From Bryobacterales bacterium (GTDB taxonomy: Bacteria > Acidobacteriota > Terriglobia > Bryobacterales > UBA6623), in the NCBI GenBank assembly GCA_028819235.1, contig JAPPMC010000237.1, forward strand, positions 1-64,000: a stretch of DNA of 64,000 bases. Direction: 5' to 3'. This document shows, piece by piece, positions 37,019 to 46,707 of the stretch (within the stretch, counting starts at the first letter, position 1; each line of letters begins with the position of its first letter). The notes beneath the pieces were generated by a model. That model saw nothing but the letters and a program-made list of their open reading frames with translations. It was not told the DNA's origin and searched no databases. Both the position numbers and the translations under genes were made by a program.

Positions 37019-38659
37019 TCAGCCGCCGGAGTGCTCCTCTCGGATCGTATGTGCTTGGCCTGCGATGAGCCCCTCGATTCCCTGGCGGACCCCGCTCGGC
37101 CAGACCACCTCGACGTCCGCTGTGCGGTCCCTGCCCAGTCCGAAGTGCAGCCGAAGTTCGTGTTGGGACAGGTAGCTCCCACCGCTCCTCACCTCGCGGC
37201 GCTGCGTCCCTCCCGCCGTCCGCACGGTCGCAATGGCCCCGATGGCACTACGATTTGAGTCGCGGCCTTCCAGCTGGAGCACCAGCCACTCGCCCGCCGA
37301 ACCGCCGACCTGAGCGAGCAAGGCGGGAGGCTCATTCTGGCTGTTGATTAGGACCTCAAGCCGACCGTCTCCGTTGACGTCGGCCAGTGCCAGGCCTCGT
37401 GCAGCCCGGGGTTCCGCGATTCCGGGACCGGCCTGCTGGGAGATGTCCTCGAACCGCCTTCCTTCCAAGTTTCGGTACAGGACAGACCGCTCGCGGTAGC
37501 TCAGGTCGCTGTCGACCAATCGCTCCACTTCCGGGAACACATGGCCATTGACCAGCAGGACGTCCTGCCAGCCGTCATTGTCCGCGTCCAGAAAGGCGCA
37601 GCCCCAGCCGACGAATCGCGTGTTCACGCCCATTCCGACGGCCACCGTGACGTCGTCGAAGTCCCCGTTCCCGCGGTTGTGGTAAAGCGTGGAACGTTCG
37701 TCGGAGAAGTTCGTCCGGAACAGGTCGGTATGCCCGTCGCGGTCGAAGTCGCCGACGGCGATCCCCATTCCAGAGAGAGCTTCGCCGTGTTCGTCAAAGG
37801 CAGCTCCTCGTAGGACGGCCTCGTCGCGGAAGGTACCGTCTCCCTGGTTGATGTACAGAATCGACGGGGTCCTGTCGCAGGCGACATATATGTCCGTCCA
37901 CCCGTCTGCGTTGAAGTCCCCGGTGACGGCGCCCAAAGAGTAGTTGCGGCTCGGGGATGCGATGCCGCTGGAGTCTGAAACGTCGGTGAACCGGCCTGTG
38001 CCCTCGTTCCATAGGAGTTCGTTGCGCGCGAAGGCGAGGCCGCGGGGCCCGCATGCAACCGGCAAGTTGCGGTAGAAGCAGTAGGGGTTCGCCCCGGGCT
38101 CGGGCGCGGAAGCGGGTTCGAAGACGAGATAGTTGGCGATGAACACTTCCAAATCGCCGTCCTTGTCGACATCCAAGAACGCACAGCCGGTGCTGTAACG
38201 GTCGCGGTCGGGAATCGGCACGCGCTCGAAGCGGGTTCCGCCGACGTTGCGGTACAGCCGATTCGGTCCCCAGTACGTGACTAGCAGGTCCGGCCAGCCG
38301 TCGTTGTCGAAATCGCCCGAGCAGACTCCCTGTCCCCAGCCCTCGCTGCTCAGTCCCGCGGATTCGGTCACGTCTTCGAAACGGCCGCCGCCGAGGTTGC
38401 GGTAGAGCCGGTTCGAGCCGCCGTCCCCCGAGACAAGGAACGCGTCAGGCAGGCCGTCAGCGTCATAGTCGAAGAAGGCCGCGCCGCTTCCTGTGGTCTC
38501 GAGGATCCAGCGCTTCTCCCCGTCGCCTCCGTTCGGCATTTGGGCAGTCAGGCCGGCCTGTGCGGCCATGTCCACGTAGCGCACGGGCTCGCCATGCATC
38601 AGGCTTGCTCCGGCCAGCGCCACAAGGGCCGGGACGCGTTTGGCGAGCAGCACCTTCAA
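37019..38659 (-). CDS. CRTAC1/ASPIC-UnbV FG-GAP repeat protein
   Basis: Repeated GDFDNDGWPDLLVT/AVTGDFNADGWTDIYVACD/FLDADNDGWQDVLLVNGH; C-terminal SNRSAIGAIATVRTAGGTQRREVRSGGSYLSQHELRLHFGLG (UnbV/ASPIC). Confidence 0.92.
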   Translation of the reverse strand: MKVLLAKRVPALVALAGASLMHGEPVRYVDMAAQAGLTAQMPNGGDGEKRWILETTGSGAAFFDYDADGLPDAFLVSGDGGSNRLYRNLGGGRFEDVTESAGLSSEGWGQGVCSGDFDNDGWPDLLVTYWGPNRLYRNVGGTRFERVPIPDRDRYSTGCAFLDVDKDGDLEVFIANYLVFEPASAPEPGANPYCFYRNLPVACGPRGLAFARNELLWNEGTGRFTDVSDSSGIASPSRNYSLGAVTGDFNADGWTDIYVACDRTPSILYINQGDGTFRDEAVLRGAAFDEHGEALSGMGIAVGDFDRDGHTDLFRTNFSDERSTLYHNRGNGDFDDVTVAVGMGVNTRFVGWGCAFLDADNDGWQDVLLVNGHVFPEVERLVDSDLSYRERSVLYRNLEGRRFEDISQQAGPGIAEPRAARGLALADVNGDGRLEVLINSQNEPPALLAQVGGSAGEWLVLQLEGRDSNRSAIGAIATVRTAGGTQRREVRSGGSYLSQHELRLHFGLGRDRTADVEVVWPSGVRQGIEGLIAGQAHTIREEHSGG

Positions 38660-39693
38660 GGGGCTTCGCCGATGCGGCGGAGAAACTCGCTGAACTCGCC
38701 TTCCTGCGGTGCTTGCAGGCGGTCCAGTGCTTCTTGCATGCGGCGCGCATCGTCCCTGCGGCCTGCGTTGCGGTACGCCAGCATCAGACTGTAGTGGGCG
38801 GGCTCACTCTCCGGGTGCAGTTCCAACGCCTTTTCGAGAAGTTCGATGGCTCTCCCGTGGCGCTGCAGGCGGGCGTTTTCCTTGCCCAAGGCGACGAGAG
38901 CCTCCGGGAATTCCCCGTCGAGCTCAACCGCGCGCTCAAGGTGAGACATCGCCTCCTCCGCCTTCCCGAGGACTTGCAGAATTTGGCCGACTTGGAACTC
39001 CGCGACCGCGTCGTGCGGATTCAGCTGGAGCTCGGCGCGAAACTGCTCCAGTGCCTCTTCGAGTGCGCTCGGTTCGTGTGACCGCATCAGGATCGCCCTT
39101 CCGAGCCTGTAACGCAGGTTGAGCGTCGCCGGTGCCTTTTCTATTGCCTTCCGGTATTCCCTAACCGCCTCGTCATAGCGCCCTTGAATTTCGAAGATCT
39201 CCGCCGAGAGCTGATTCACGCGGAAGGAAGCCGGCGCCTTCGCAAACATGGCTGCAACGGCTTCATTCCAGCCCTTGAGGTGCAGGCGGGCAATCTCATA
39301 AAGGACGTCTGGGTCTTCAGGCTGCAACTTCAGCAGTTCCGAGAGCGTTGAGAGTCCGGCGTCAAAGCGCTTCTCCGCGATTGAGCAGCGGGCGACTGCC
39401 AGCGCAGCGAGTTTCGAAACGTAAGGATCTGACGGCCCGGCTGCCCTGATTGAGAGGTCAGACAGGGCATCTTGGCACTGGCCAATCGAGGCTTTCGCGA
39501 CCGCTTCCAGCGTGTTCGCACGGGGATCCTCCGATGCTGCGAACCGTTCCGCCGCCCTGGTGTACTCACCCGCCTCGAACAGCCTCAGCCCCTCGACCAG
39601 GTCCCGATCGGCTCGCCCGGGCTGGGCCGCCAGCAGCAACAACGCGCCGATCGACGCGAGAGCGCGTCTCCTGCCGGTTCGGGGCCAAGTCAC
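38656..39693 (-). CDS. TPR-repeat protein, overlapping the CRTAC1 gene start (ATGA)
   Basis: EGLRLFEAGEYTRAAERFA, GRYDEAVREYRKAIEKAPATLNLRYRLGRAI, AEEAMSHLERAVELDGEFPEALVALGKENARLQRHGRAIELLEKALELHPESEPAHYSLML. GTG 39693 proposed as start because a signal peptide follows; the ORF extends to 39993. Confidence 0.83.
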   Translation of the reverse strand: MTWPRTGRRRALASIGALLLLAAQPGRADRDLVEGLRLFEAGEYTRAAERFAASEDPRANTLEAVAKASIGQCQDALSDLSIRAAGPSDPYVSKLAALAVARCSIAEKRFDAGLSTLSELLKLQPEDPDVLYEIARLHLKGWNEAVAAMFAKAPASFRVNQLSAEIFEIQGRYDEAVREYRKAIEKAPATLNLRYRLGRAILMRSHEPSALEEALEQFRAELQLNPHDAVAEFQVGQILQVLGKAEEAMSHLERAVELDGEFPEALVALGKENARLQRHGRAIELLEKALELHPESEPAHYSLMLAYRNAGRRDDARRMQEALDRLQAPQEGEFSEFLRRIGEAP

Positions 39694-40014
39694 GGTCTTC
39701 GGCGCCGGCCATTCGCTGGCAGCCCCGGCATGCGCCTTCGTGCTCGAGGCCCTCACTTCTGGCGTCGCCCGCTTCGCACGCGCCGCCGCCCAGCGTCTCC
39801 AGTTTGCCACGGCGGCGTTCAGCGAGTCTCTCCAATTCCTACGCCATGGCACTTGGCCGGCCAGCGGCAAACTGCGATCCCTGAGTCCGCATGTGGGAAC
39901 GCCGTCGGGTTGTTGTCGTAGGGGGCGGGGTCGTTGCGTCCCGGCCCCGATGTTGGGCTCAACGGATGCGCATGCGGTGGCAGACGGGCCCAAGCATTGC
40001 CAGTCGAAACTCGC

Positions 40015-40440
40015 CTAGTGGGTGACCGCCAACGGAGTTGGCCCGACAGCACTGGAAGGCAAGTTGGACCGCCGCGCTGGCTCGTGTTTGCTGACCGCCG
40101 CGCTTCTGCGCGGACTGTGCTGGGAGTCGATGCTGCCCTTGCCGACTTCGATGCCCGCTTCGAAGTTCGCCAACGTTCCAGCGTGCCCCGATGGTGCTCC
40201 CCTCCCCGAGGCCGACATCGGCCTGCAGGTCCGCCTCGGACCCGACGGTGACGCGCCGCCCCACCGCCAAGTACGCCCCCATCAGGACGCGCTTGCCGAC
40301 GGTCGAGTCGGGGCCGATGACAGAATGTTCCCCGATTACCGCATCCGCGGCGACCTCGGCACCCTTGCCGACAATTCCCCCAGCGTGGACCCGTGCGGCC
40401 AAGTCAAGAATCGCTCTCGCTTGGGTCAGGTCCCACCGGC
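40015..40440 (-). pseudogene. LpxD-like hexapeptide acyltransferase remnant
   Basis: VHAGGIVGKGAEVAADAVIGEHSVIGPDSTVGKRVLMGAYLAVGRRVTVGSEADLQADVGLGEGSTIGARWNVG, then frame change to ANFEAGIEVGKGSIDSQ; no recognisable remainder. Confidence 0.5.
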
Positions 40441-40952
40441 GGATGCCTATGTCCCCAAACCGATGGTGGGGGTGTCGTTTCCCGAGCGTCGATTCCGATG
40501 CGTTGCCCCCATTCAGCCGGTAGGCGTACCGGAAGATCTGTCCTGGTTTGTGCACACCGCGAGCATCGGCCGGGCTCACCGACAGACGCACAGGCAGCAG
40601 GCCAATGTGAAGATCCAAGCGGTTACGAAGCGCGCCGAGCGGCCGTCCATCAGGAGCATGGCAAAGCTCGCCAGCGACAGGGCGGCTTCCGATGCCAATG
40701 CCCATTGAACGTAGCCCGGCAGCCCCCAGTACACCGTTGCCCGGATCCTCCGCATGGCGAATGTGTCCATGCGCGCGAGTCCGGCAGTTATGCGAACGCG
40801 CAGCCGGAAGCGAGCGGTCCGGGTACGACTGTTGCGGCGAGCCGCTACGGACCGTTCGCCCCCAGCTCGAGATCCAGCATCGTGGTCGTTCCGTCTGCAG
40901 CGGTCGCGGCGCCCGGCGGGTAGTGCCTCGAGGCCGTGAGGAACTTCACGCC

Positions 40953-42194
40953 TCACCCCTTCACGCAGACGACCTGTTTGAGCGTGTGGACGACCGAGAC
41001 CAAGTCCTGCTGGGCCCTCATGACCGCTTCGATGGGCTTATACGCGCCCGGCGTCTCATCCAGCACCCCCGCGTCCTTGCGGCACTCCACGCCGGCGGTC
41101 GCCCGGGCGTGGTCCTCCTCGGTGAACGCTCGCTTGGCGGCGGTGCGGGACATGGCCCTGCCTGCTCCGTGCGAGCAGGAGTGGAACGAGTCGGGGCAGC
41201 CCTTCCCGCGGACGATGTAGGACCTGGCGCCCATGCTGCCCGGGATGATGCCCATGTCCCCCGCACGGGCCCGCACGGCCCCCTTGCGGGTCACCCACAC
41301 GTTCTTCCCGAAATGGTGCTCCCTGGCGACGTAGTTGTGGTGACAGTGGACGACGGTCGCGTCCGGCGGCTGGGACTCGCCGCGGCCGACCGTCCGGTCG
41401 AGCGCTCCCAGCACGGCCCGCATCATAACCTCCCGGTTGGCCCAGGCGTATCCTTGCGCCCACGAGACCGCGCGCACGTAGTCGTCGAAGTATGTGGAGC
41501 CCTCTGCCAAGTATGCAAGGTCCGCGTCCGGGATCTGAATGTGCCAGCGGCGCATCTCCTCCTTCGCTCTGGCGATGAAGAACTGGCCGATCGCGTTGCC
41601 GACGCCGCGGGACCCGCTGTGGAGCATCGCCCAGACGCGCTTGTCGCGGTCGAGGCACACCTCGATGAAGTGGTTGCCCCCGCCGAGCGTCCCGAGCTGC
41701 CGGGAGGCCCGGTCGCGCAGACTGCCCCTGCGATCGATTCGGGGGTGCTTCTCCAGCACCTCTGTGAGGGAGGGCAACAGGCGCTGCGCCTTGCGGACGA
41801 CGCGGGCCGGGGGGCTGCCCCACGCACCTCGGTCGCCAGGGCCGCCGTGGTTTGTGCGTCCGTGGGGGACCGCCCTCTCTATCTCGCGGCGCAGGGCCGG
41901 CAGCCTGTCGAGGTCCTCCGCGACGTACCCCGTGCGGCAGGCCATCATCCCGCACCCGAGGTCCACCCCGACGCTGGCCGGCACGATCGCACCCTGAGTC
42001 GGAATGACGGACCCGACGGTCGAGCCGAGTCCAAAGTGCGCGTCCGGCATGGCCGCGACGTACTTGTATATGAATGGGAGCCGGGCAGTGCGCTTCAGCT
42101 GGTCCAAGGTGTTGGAGTCGAATGGGACCCCTTCCATCCAGGCCTTGACGCCTCTCCCCTTACCGGCCTTGATCCACGTGAACCGGGCCATCAC
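40953..42194 (-). CDS. rtcB: RtcB-type RNA ligase
   Basis: MPDAHFGLGSTVGSVIPTQGAIVPASVGVDLGCGMMA; LGTLGGGNHFIEVCLD; MLHSGSRGVGNAIG; VHCHHNYVAREHHFGKNVWVTRKGAVRA; GKGCPDSFHSCSHGAGRAMSRTAAKR. Confidence 0.94.
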   Translation of the reverse strand: MMARFTWIKAGKGRGVKAWMEGVPFDSNTLDQLKRTARLPFIYKYVAAMPDAHFGLGSTVGSVIPTQGAIVPASVGVDLGCGMMACRTGYVAEDLDRLPALRREIERAVPHGRTNHGGPGDRGAWGSPPARVVRKAQRLLPSLTEVLEKHPRIDRRGSLRDRASRQLGTLGGGNHFIEVCLDRDKRVWAMLHSGSRGVGNAIGQFFIARAKEEMRRWHIQIPDADLAYLAEGSTYFDDYVRAVSWAQGYAWANREVMMRAVLGALDRTVGRGESQPPDATVVHCHHNYVAREHHFGKNVWVTRKGAVRARAGDMGIIPGSMGARSYIVRGKGCPDSFHSCSHGAGRAMSRTAAKRAFTEEDHARATAGVECRKDAGVLDETPGAYKPIEAVMRAQQDLVSVVHTLKQVVCVKG

Positions 42195-42879
42195 ACTCCT
42201 CCATCGTGTTCAGCAAGAACGTGGCGTCTGCATCGCTCACCGGCTCGTCTTACCCAAACCGGGCCACTTGCGCGTCGGGGACCGGATCGTAGTTCGTCCA
42301 CGGGACGTACGTGCGACCGCCCGCTGCCGGTGATTCATGCCGGACACGACTTCTTGCTTCATGCTACTCTCCACTCGATGGAGACCGACCGCAACACTTC
42401 ACGAGTGCGCTGCAGGCGGATTAGATCGCTCAGGTCGAGGGCGAGCGCGGGCGTCTAGAGCGGATTGTGCCCCGGCCGGGCGGTGAGGGCGAGATCGTAT
42501 GCCTTCGGCAAAGCCGACAGAACGCGGCCAAACCGAGTTTCAACGCTAGAGGCTGCGATCGGAACCTTCGCGAGGTCTGCATCCGCACTCTCAACATGCG
42601 CAAGTCGCGTTTGGCCTGAGGCTCAATAGCGATCTTGGCAGGTAGTGGGTGCATTGTTCTGCTTGCCCAGTGGTACGCAGCAGTGAAGTGCTCTGAGCAG
42701 ACTGAGTCTGAGGCGAGTGCCTGGCAGCTGCGCTGCGGTGTGATCTCGCATAGTGGTGTTAGGGGTTCTCCTCTCATTCGCGCACTAGCTCCGGAATGGT
42801 TCTCGTTGTGGGACAGGGCACATGCGCTTCGGAGGTGGCTCCCGAAGCTACAGCTACTCTGCGATCCTAGGGCTGAGAA

Positions 42880-43602
42880 GTGGAATCCACGCGGTTGAGG
42901 AACAGCCCCCCGACCACGACTGTCAAGAGTTTCCGAACCAGTGAGCTACTAGGACCGCTCAGTCAGTATGAGCGGAAGCACGCACCGGAGCGGCTCTTTG
43001 TTGCCGGTCGGGCGTCGCTCCTGCGCAACGGCCGACGAGTGTCGGTCATCGGATCTCGAAGTGCTGATGAGCTAGCGCTCCGGCGAGCGCGCAGACTCGC
43101 CCGGGTCCTAGCGGAACACGACATCACCGTGGTAAGCGGCTTAGCGGCTGGCGTGGACACCGCCGCCCACGAGGCCGCCATCGACGCTGGCGGACAAACG
43201 GTGGGTGTTCTTGGCACTCCCTTGGACACAGCCTACCCAAGACAAAATCAGGCACTGCAAGATATGATCGCGGCTCGCTATGCGCTGGTCTCGCAGTTCT
43301 GCCTGGGGTCACCCACCCGGCGGTGGAACTTCCCGATTCGCAATCGAACCATGGCACTGCTTTCCGCGGCGACGGTCATAGTCACAGCGGGAGACCACAG
43401 CGGCACGCTCCACCAAGGCTGGGAAGCCCTGCGGCTTGGTAGGGACTTGCTACTCATGGAGTCCTTAGCGAAGACCGACAGACCGTGGATCCGCAAGTTC
43501 AGGCACTATGGTGCGCAGGTGCTCAGCGACGGAATGCTGGAGCGCTGGCTAGAAACTCTGGACGAGCCAATGCACTCGCCCGATGGAGACGCGCCCTTCT
43601 GA
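42880..43602 (+). CDS. DprA/Smf-like DNA-processing Rossmann protein
   Basis: VSVIGSRSADELALRRARRLARVLAEHDITVVSGLAAGVDTAAHEAAIDAGGQTVGVLGTPLDTAYPRQNQ...NFPIRNRTMALLSAATVIVTAGDHSGTLHQGWEALRLGRDLLLM. Confidence 0.87.
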   Translation: MESTRLRNSPPTTTVKSFRTSELLGPLSQYERKHAPERLFVAGRASLLRNGRRVSVIGSRSADELALRRARRLARVLAEHDITVVSGLAAGVDTAAHEAAIDAGGQTVGVLGTPLDTAYPRQNQALQDMIAARYALVSQFCLGSPTRRWNFPIRNRTMALLSAATVIVTAGDHSGTLHQGWEALRLGRDLLLMESLAKTDRPWIRKFRHYGAQVLSDGMLERWLETLDEPMHSPDGDAPF

Positions 43603-43903
43603 CCGCGAGCTTCTGCTCGAGGAAGCGAACTGCTACTCACTGGCAGTCTACGTTCCCAAGAGGAGAGGCGATGACCCAGCTTCCAAGTGGTCGGGAGATC
43701 GACGTCATGCCATCAATCGTCGCGACGCTGAAGTCTCCAATCGGGCCGCTTCGTACGTCCTTCAGCAATTGGACGACCTGCCATGCACATCTGCGCCGGG
43801 GGGCCGATCCGGCAGATTGCTGGCATCAATGCCCACTACCGCTTGCGGGACAGAGTTGGCGCCAGAGCGCCAGAGCCCTTGGAGTATCCTCAGGTTGAGC
43901 TGA
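43583..43903 (+). CDS. Small hypothetical protein overlapping the DprA-like gene end
   Basis: ORF overlaps the upstream stop by 20 nt; METRPSDRELLLEEANCYSLAVYVPKRRGDDPASKWSGDRRHAINRRDAEVSNRAASYVLQQLDDLP; C-terminal half looks non-native. Confidence 0.35.
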   Translation: METRPSDRELLLEEANCYSLAVYVPKRRGDDPASKWSGDRRHAINRRDAEVSNRAASYVLQQLDDLPCTSAPGGRSGRLLASMPTTACGTELAPERQSPWSILRLS

Positions 43904-44232
43904 AGACTTCCTAAGACCCTATCGGGCGACCACCCCAGCCTGCGCCAGCCCTGCGGGTGAACAGGAAGTGGTCGTGACGGGCGACCCAGCTTGCCGAAGA
44001 TGTGCTTCACGCAGCATCTCAAGCAACCTTACCCGCACGCCGACGCTCGCTCCCGGTCCAAAGGCACGGTTGTAACCGCTGCGGCACGGAGGAAGTCGAC
44101 GGCCCTCCAGTGGGACGGTGAAGGTCCAATTGGGCACATGCCAGTTGGTATTCCAAACAGTCACGACCGAGAGCTCACAGCATTCCGGGTAGGCCTGCCT
44201 CCCCGCGTGGCGGGAGTCCGCAGAGGCCTTGC

Positions 44233-45423
44233 ATGAGTCCTCTGGACAGAGGGGAACTTGATCGGTTGCGGGTGGACATCGAGTCGGACCGGGTGGAGCG
44301 AAAGCGTTCGGCCTCCAATCTCAGGAATATTCGGAGAACGGTATGCGCCCTCGCCAACGATCTCCCCGGCCATGGATTACCAGGAGTGGTCCTCATAGGA
44401 GTCGAGGATGACGGTGGCTGCTCGGATGCGGAAATTGACGACCACCTCCTTACGAAGCTGGCCGCGATCAAGGATGACGGGAACATTCTGCCGATCCCAT
44501 CACTCGTTGTCCAGAAGCACACCCTGTCAGAGTGCGAAGTAGCCGCCATTATCGTCGAACCTTCACGGAGTCCGCCAGTGCGCTACCGCGGGCGTACTTG
44601 GGTGAGAGTTGGCCCAACCGTACGCCTCGCCACCCCCGAGGAAGAGCTTAGGCTGAGCGAGCGCCGACGTGCCGGGCAACGGCCTTTCGACAGGCGAGCG
44701 GCCGCGGAGTCGTCGCTCGAAGAACTTGATCTCGGGTACTTTGAGTCACAATACCTGCCGCAGGCGGTTGCAAAGGAGGTCTTGGACGACAATCGGCGAA
44801 CTTTGGAACAGCAACTCCGGTCGTTGCGCCTGTCCGTCGATGGCCTGCCGACTTGGGGTGCCCTGTTGGGCTTTGGAAAGGATCCGCAGGGTTGGATTCC
44901 CGGTGGATACGTTCAGTTCCTGCGCATCGACGGTGTGCAGGTCACCGATCCGATCCGGAGCCAGAAGGTGCTGACCGGGAGGCTCGAGGATGTGTTGTGC
45001 CAGATAGACGAAATCCTAGAGTTGAACATCCGCGTCCGCACTGAGGTGGCGACGGCGTCACGCGAGGTCCGTTCGCCCGACTATCCTCTGGCGGCGCTGC
45101 AGCAGTTGGCCCGGAATGCCGTGATGCATCGCAGCTACGAGGGCACTCATGCGCCCATCCAGCTCTACTGGTATGCCGACCGGATCGAGATTCGGAATCC
45201 TGGCGGACTGTTCGGACAGGTGACTCCCGAGAAGTTTGGCGACGGGACGGTAGACTACCGCAATCCGCTTGTCGCCGAGATCATGCACCACTTGGGCTTC
45301 GTGCAGCGCTTTGGCCTCGGTGTGCCACTCGCAAGGAAGGAACTCCGCCGGAACGGCAATCCGGCGCCGCGGTTCGACTTTCAGCCAACTCACGTCTCCG
45401 TTACCGTCAGGCCCGCCCGATGA
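44233..45423 (+). CDS. AlbA_2/Schlafen-type N-terminal plus HATPase-like ATP-binding protein
   Basis: IESDRVERKRSASNLRNIRRTVCALANDLPGHGLPGVVLIGVEDDGG...VRYRGRTWVRVGPTVRLATPEEELRLSERR...PLAALQQLARNAVMHRSYEGTHAPIQLYWYADRIEIRNPGGL. Confidence 0.87.
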   Translation: MSPLDRGELDRLRVDIESDRVERKRSASNLRNIRRTVCALANDLPGHGLPGVVLIGVEDDGGCSDAEIDDHLLTKLAAIKDDGNILPIPSLVVQKHTLSECEVAAIIVEPSRSPPVRYRGRTWVRVGPTVRLATPEEELRLSERRRAGQRPFDRRAAAESSLEELDLGYFESQYLPQAVAKEVLDDNRRTLEQQLRSLRLSVDGLPTWGALLGFGKDPQGWIPGGYVQFLRIDGVQVTDPIRSQKVLTGRLEDVLCQIDEILELNIRVRTEVATASREVRSPDYPLAALQQLARNAVMHRSYEGTHAPIQLYWYADRIEIRNPGGLFGQVTPEKFGDGTVDYRNPLVAEIMHHLGFVQRFGLGVPLARKELRRNGNPAPRFDFQPTHVSVTVRPAR

Positions 45424-46418
45424 AGGTAGTCGCCTTCTTCAACGCTAGGGCCAGTGCCCGGAAGACTTCCCTCGTCTACCACCTCGCCTGGATGTATGCC
45501 TATCTTGACGTGAATGTGCTGGCAGCGGATCTCGACCCGCAAGGCAACCTGACCAGCATGTTCATTGAGGATCACGAGTTGGAGCCGTTCTGGCCCCAGA
45601 GAGGTGAGCGCCGGACCGCATTCGGTGCCCTCCGTCCATTGGTGGAGGGGGCCGGGGATGTGTCCGTTCCCTACGTTGCGGAGCCGGACCTCGGTCTGGG
45701 GATGATTGTTGGGGATCCGCTGCTTGCGACCGCGGAAGAGGAGCTGTCGAGCCAGTGGCCCGCGTGCTTGGACCACAAGCCACGTGCGTTTCGACTTCTC
45801 TCGGCGCTGCCGCAAGTCCTCCGCATGGGAGCCAGACAGATTGGCGCCCAGATCATTCTGGTGGATGTCGGGCCAAGCCTGGGCGCCCTTAACCGGGCGG
45901 CGATCTTGGCGGCCGATGCGATAGTCGTTCCACTGGCTACCGACATCCATTCGCTTCAAGGACTTCACAACCTAGGGCCGACACTTCGCCGCTGGCGGAA
46001 GGAATGGAGGGCCCGTCGCGATCGCAACCCTGTCGAGGATCTCGAGACTCCGGAGGGCTCAATGCGGTCCGCCGGGTACATAGTGATGCAGCGTGCTTTC
46101 CGTCTGGACCAGCCAGCCGGGGCGTATCGGCGCTGGAGGGATGCAATCCCCGATGTGTACGCAACGGAGGTCGCGGTCGAAGACCAGCCTTCGAGACAAG
46201 CGGTGAACGACCCTGACCCGAACTGCCTTGCCACCCTCAAGCCCTACAGCAGCTTAGAGCCGCTCGCCCGAGAGGCGAGGAAGCCAATGTTCGCGCTCAA
46301 GCCGGCTGATGGCGCAACTGGGGGGCACGGCGTCGCGGTCCGGGAGTGCTATCGGGACTTCAAGGCGTTGGCCGAGACGCTGGCGCAGCGGGTGGGGATT
46401 GAAGTGGGACAGCTTTGA
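45420..46418 (+). CDS. ParA/MinD-like ATPase with degenerate Walker A
   Basis: FFNARASARKTSLVYHLAWMYAYLDVNVLAADLDPQGNLTSMF...IILVDVGPSLGALNRAAILAADAIVVPLATDIHSLQGLHNLGPTLRRWR; overlaps 44233..45423 by 4 nt (ATGA). Confidence 0.85.
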   Translation: MKVVAFFNARASARKTSLVYHLAWMYAYLDVNVLAADLDPQGNLTSMFIEDHELEPFWPQRGERRTAFGALRPLVEGAGDVSVPYVAEPDLGLGMIVGDPLLATAEEELSSQWPACLDHKPRAFRLLSALPQVLRMGARQIGAQIILVDVGPSLGALNRAAILAADAIVVPLATDIHSLQGLHNLGPTLRRWRKEWRARRDRNPVEDLETPEGSMRSAGYIVMQRAFRLDQPAGAYRRWRDAIPDVYATEVAVEDQPSRQAVNDPDPNCLATLKPYSSLEPLAREARKPMFALKPADGATGGHGVAVRECYRDFKALAETLAQRVGIEVGQL

Positions 46419-46707
46419 GGGGCAATCAGCAGAGATCTCTCGCCGACCCGTCGCTGGGAGTCGGGCGGAGTGAGGACTCGCAGACGCTATGGTCATCCGA
46501 TCAAAGCCTTCAGTGGACGCCGCGCCTGCGTCCGCAATGAAGTGGCTGCGGGAGCGTCATACAGGGCAGGACGAATAGCAGGGGTTGGCGGTCTAGAGTC
46601 CCATAAGGGCGACCGCTGGCAGGGATCGCCTCCGGGAATCAAGAGGAAGTCCGCTGTACCTGCGATCCGTTCTAGATCGGTGTTCCAAGACCAAGTCTTG
46701 CGGGCCA

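Noticed and set aside
40692-42458. 588-aa plus-strand ORF
   Set aside because: Fully antisense to rtcB with Arg/Gly/Pro-rich shadow composition typical of high-GC genomes.
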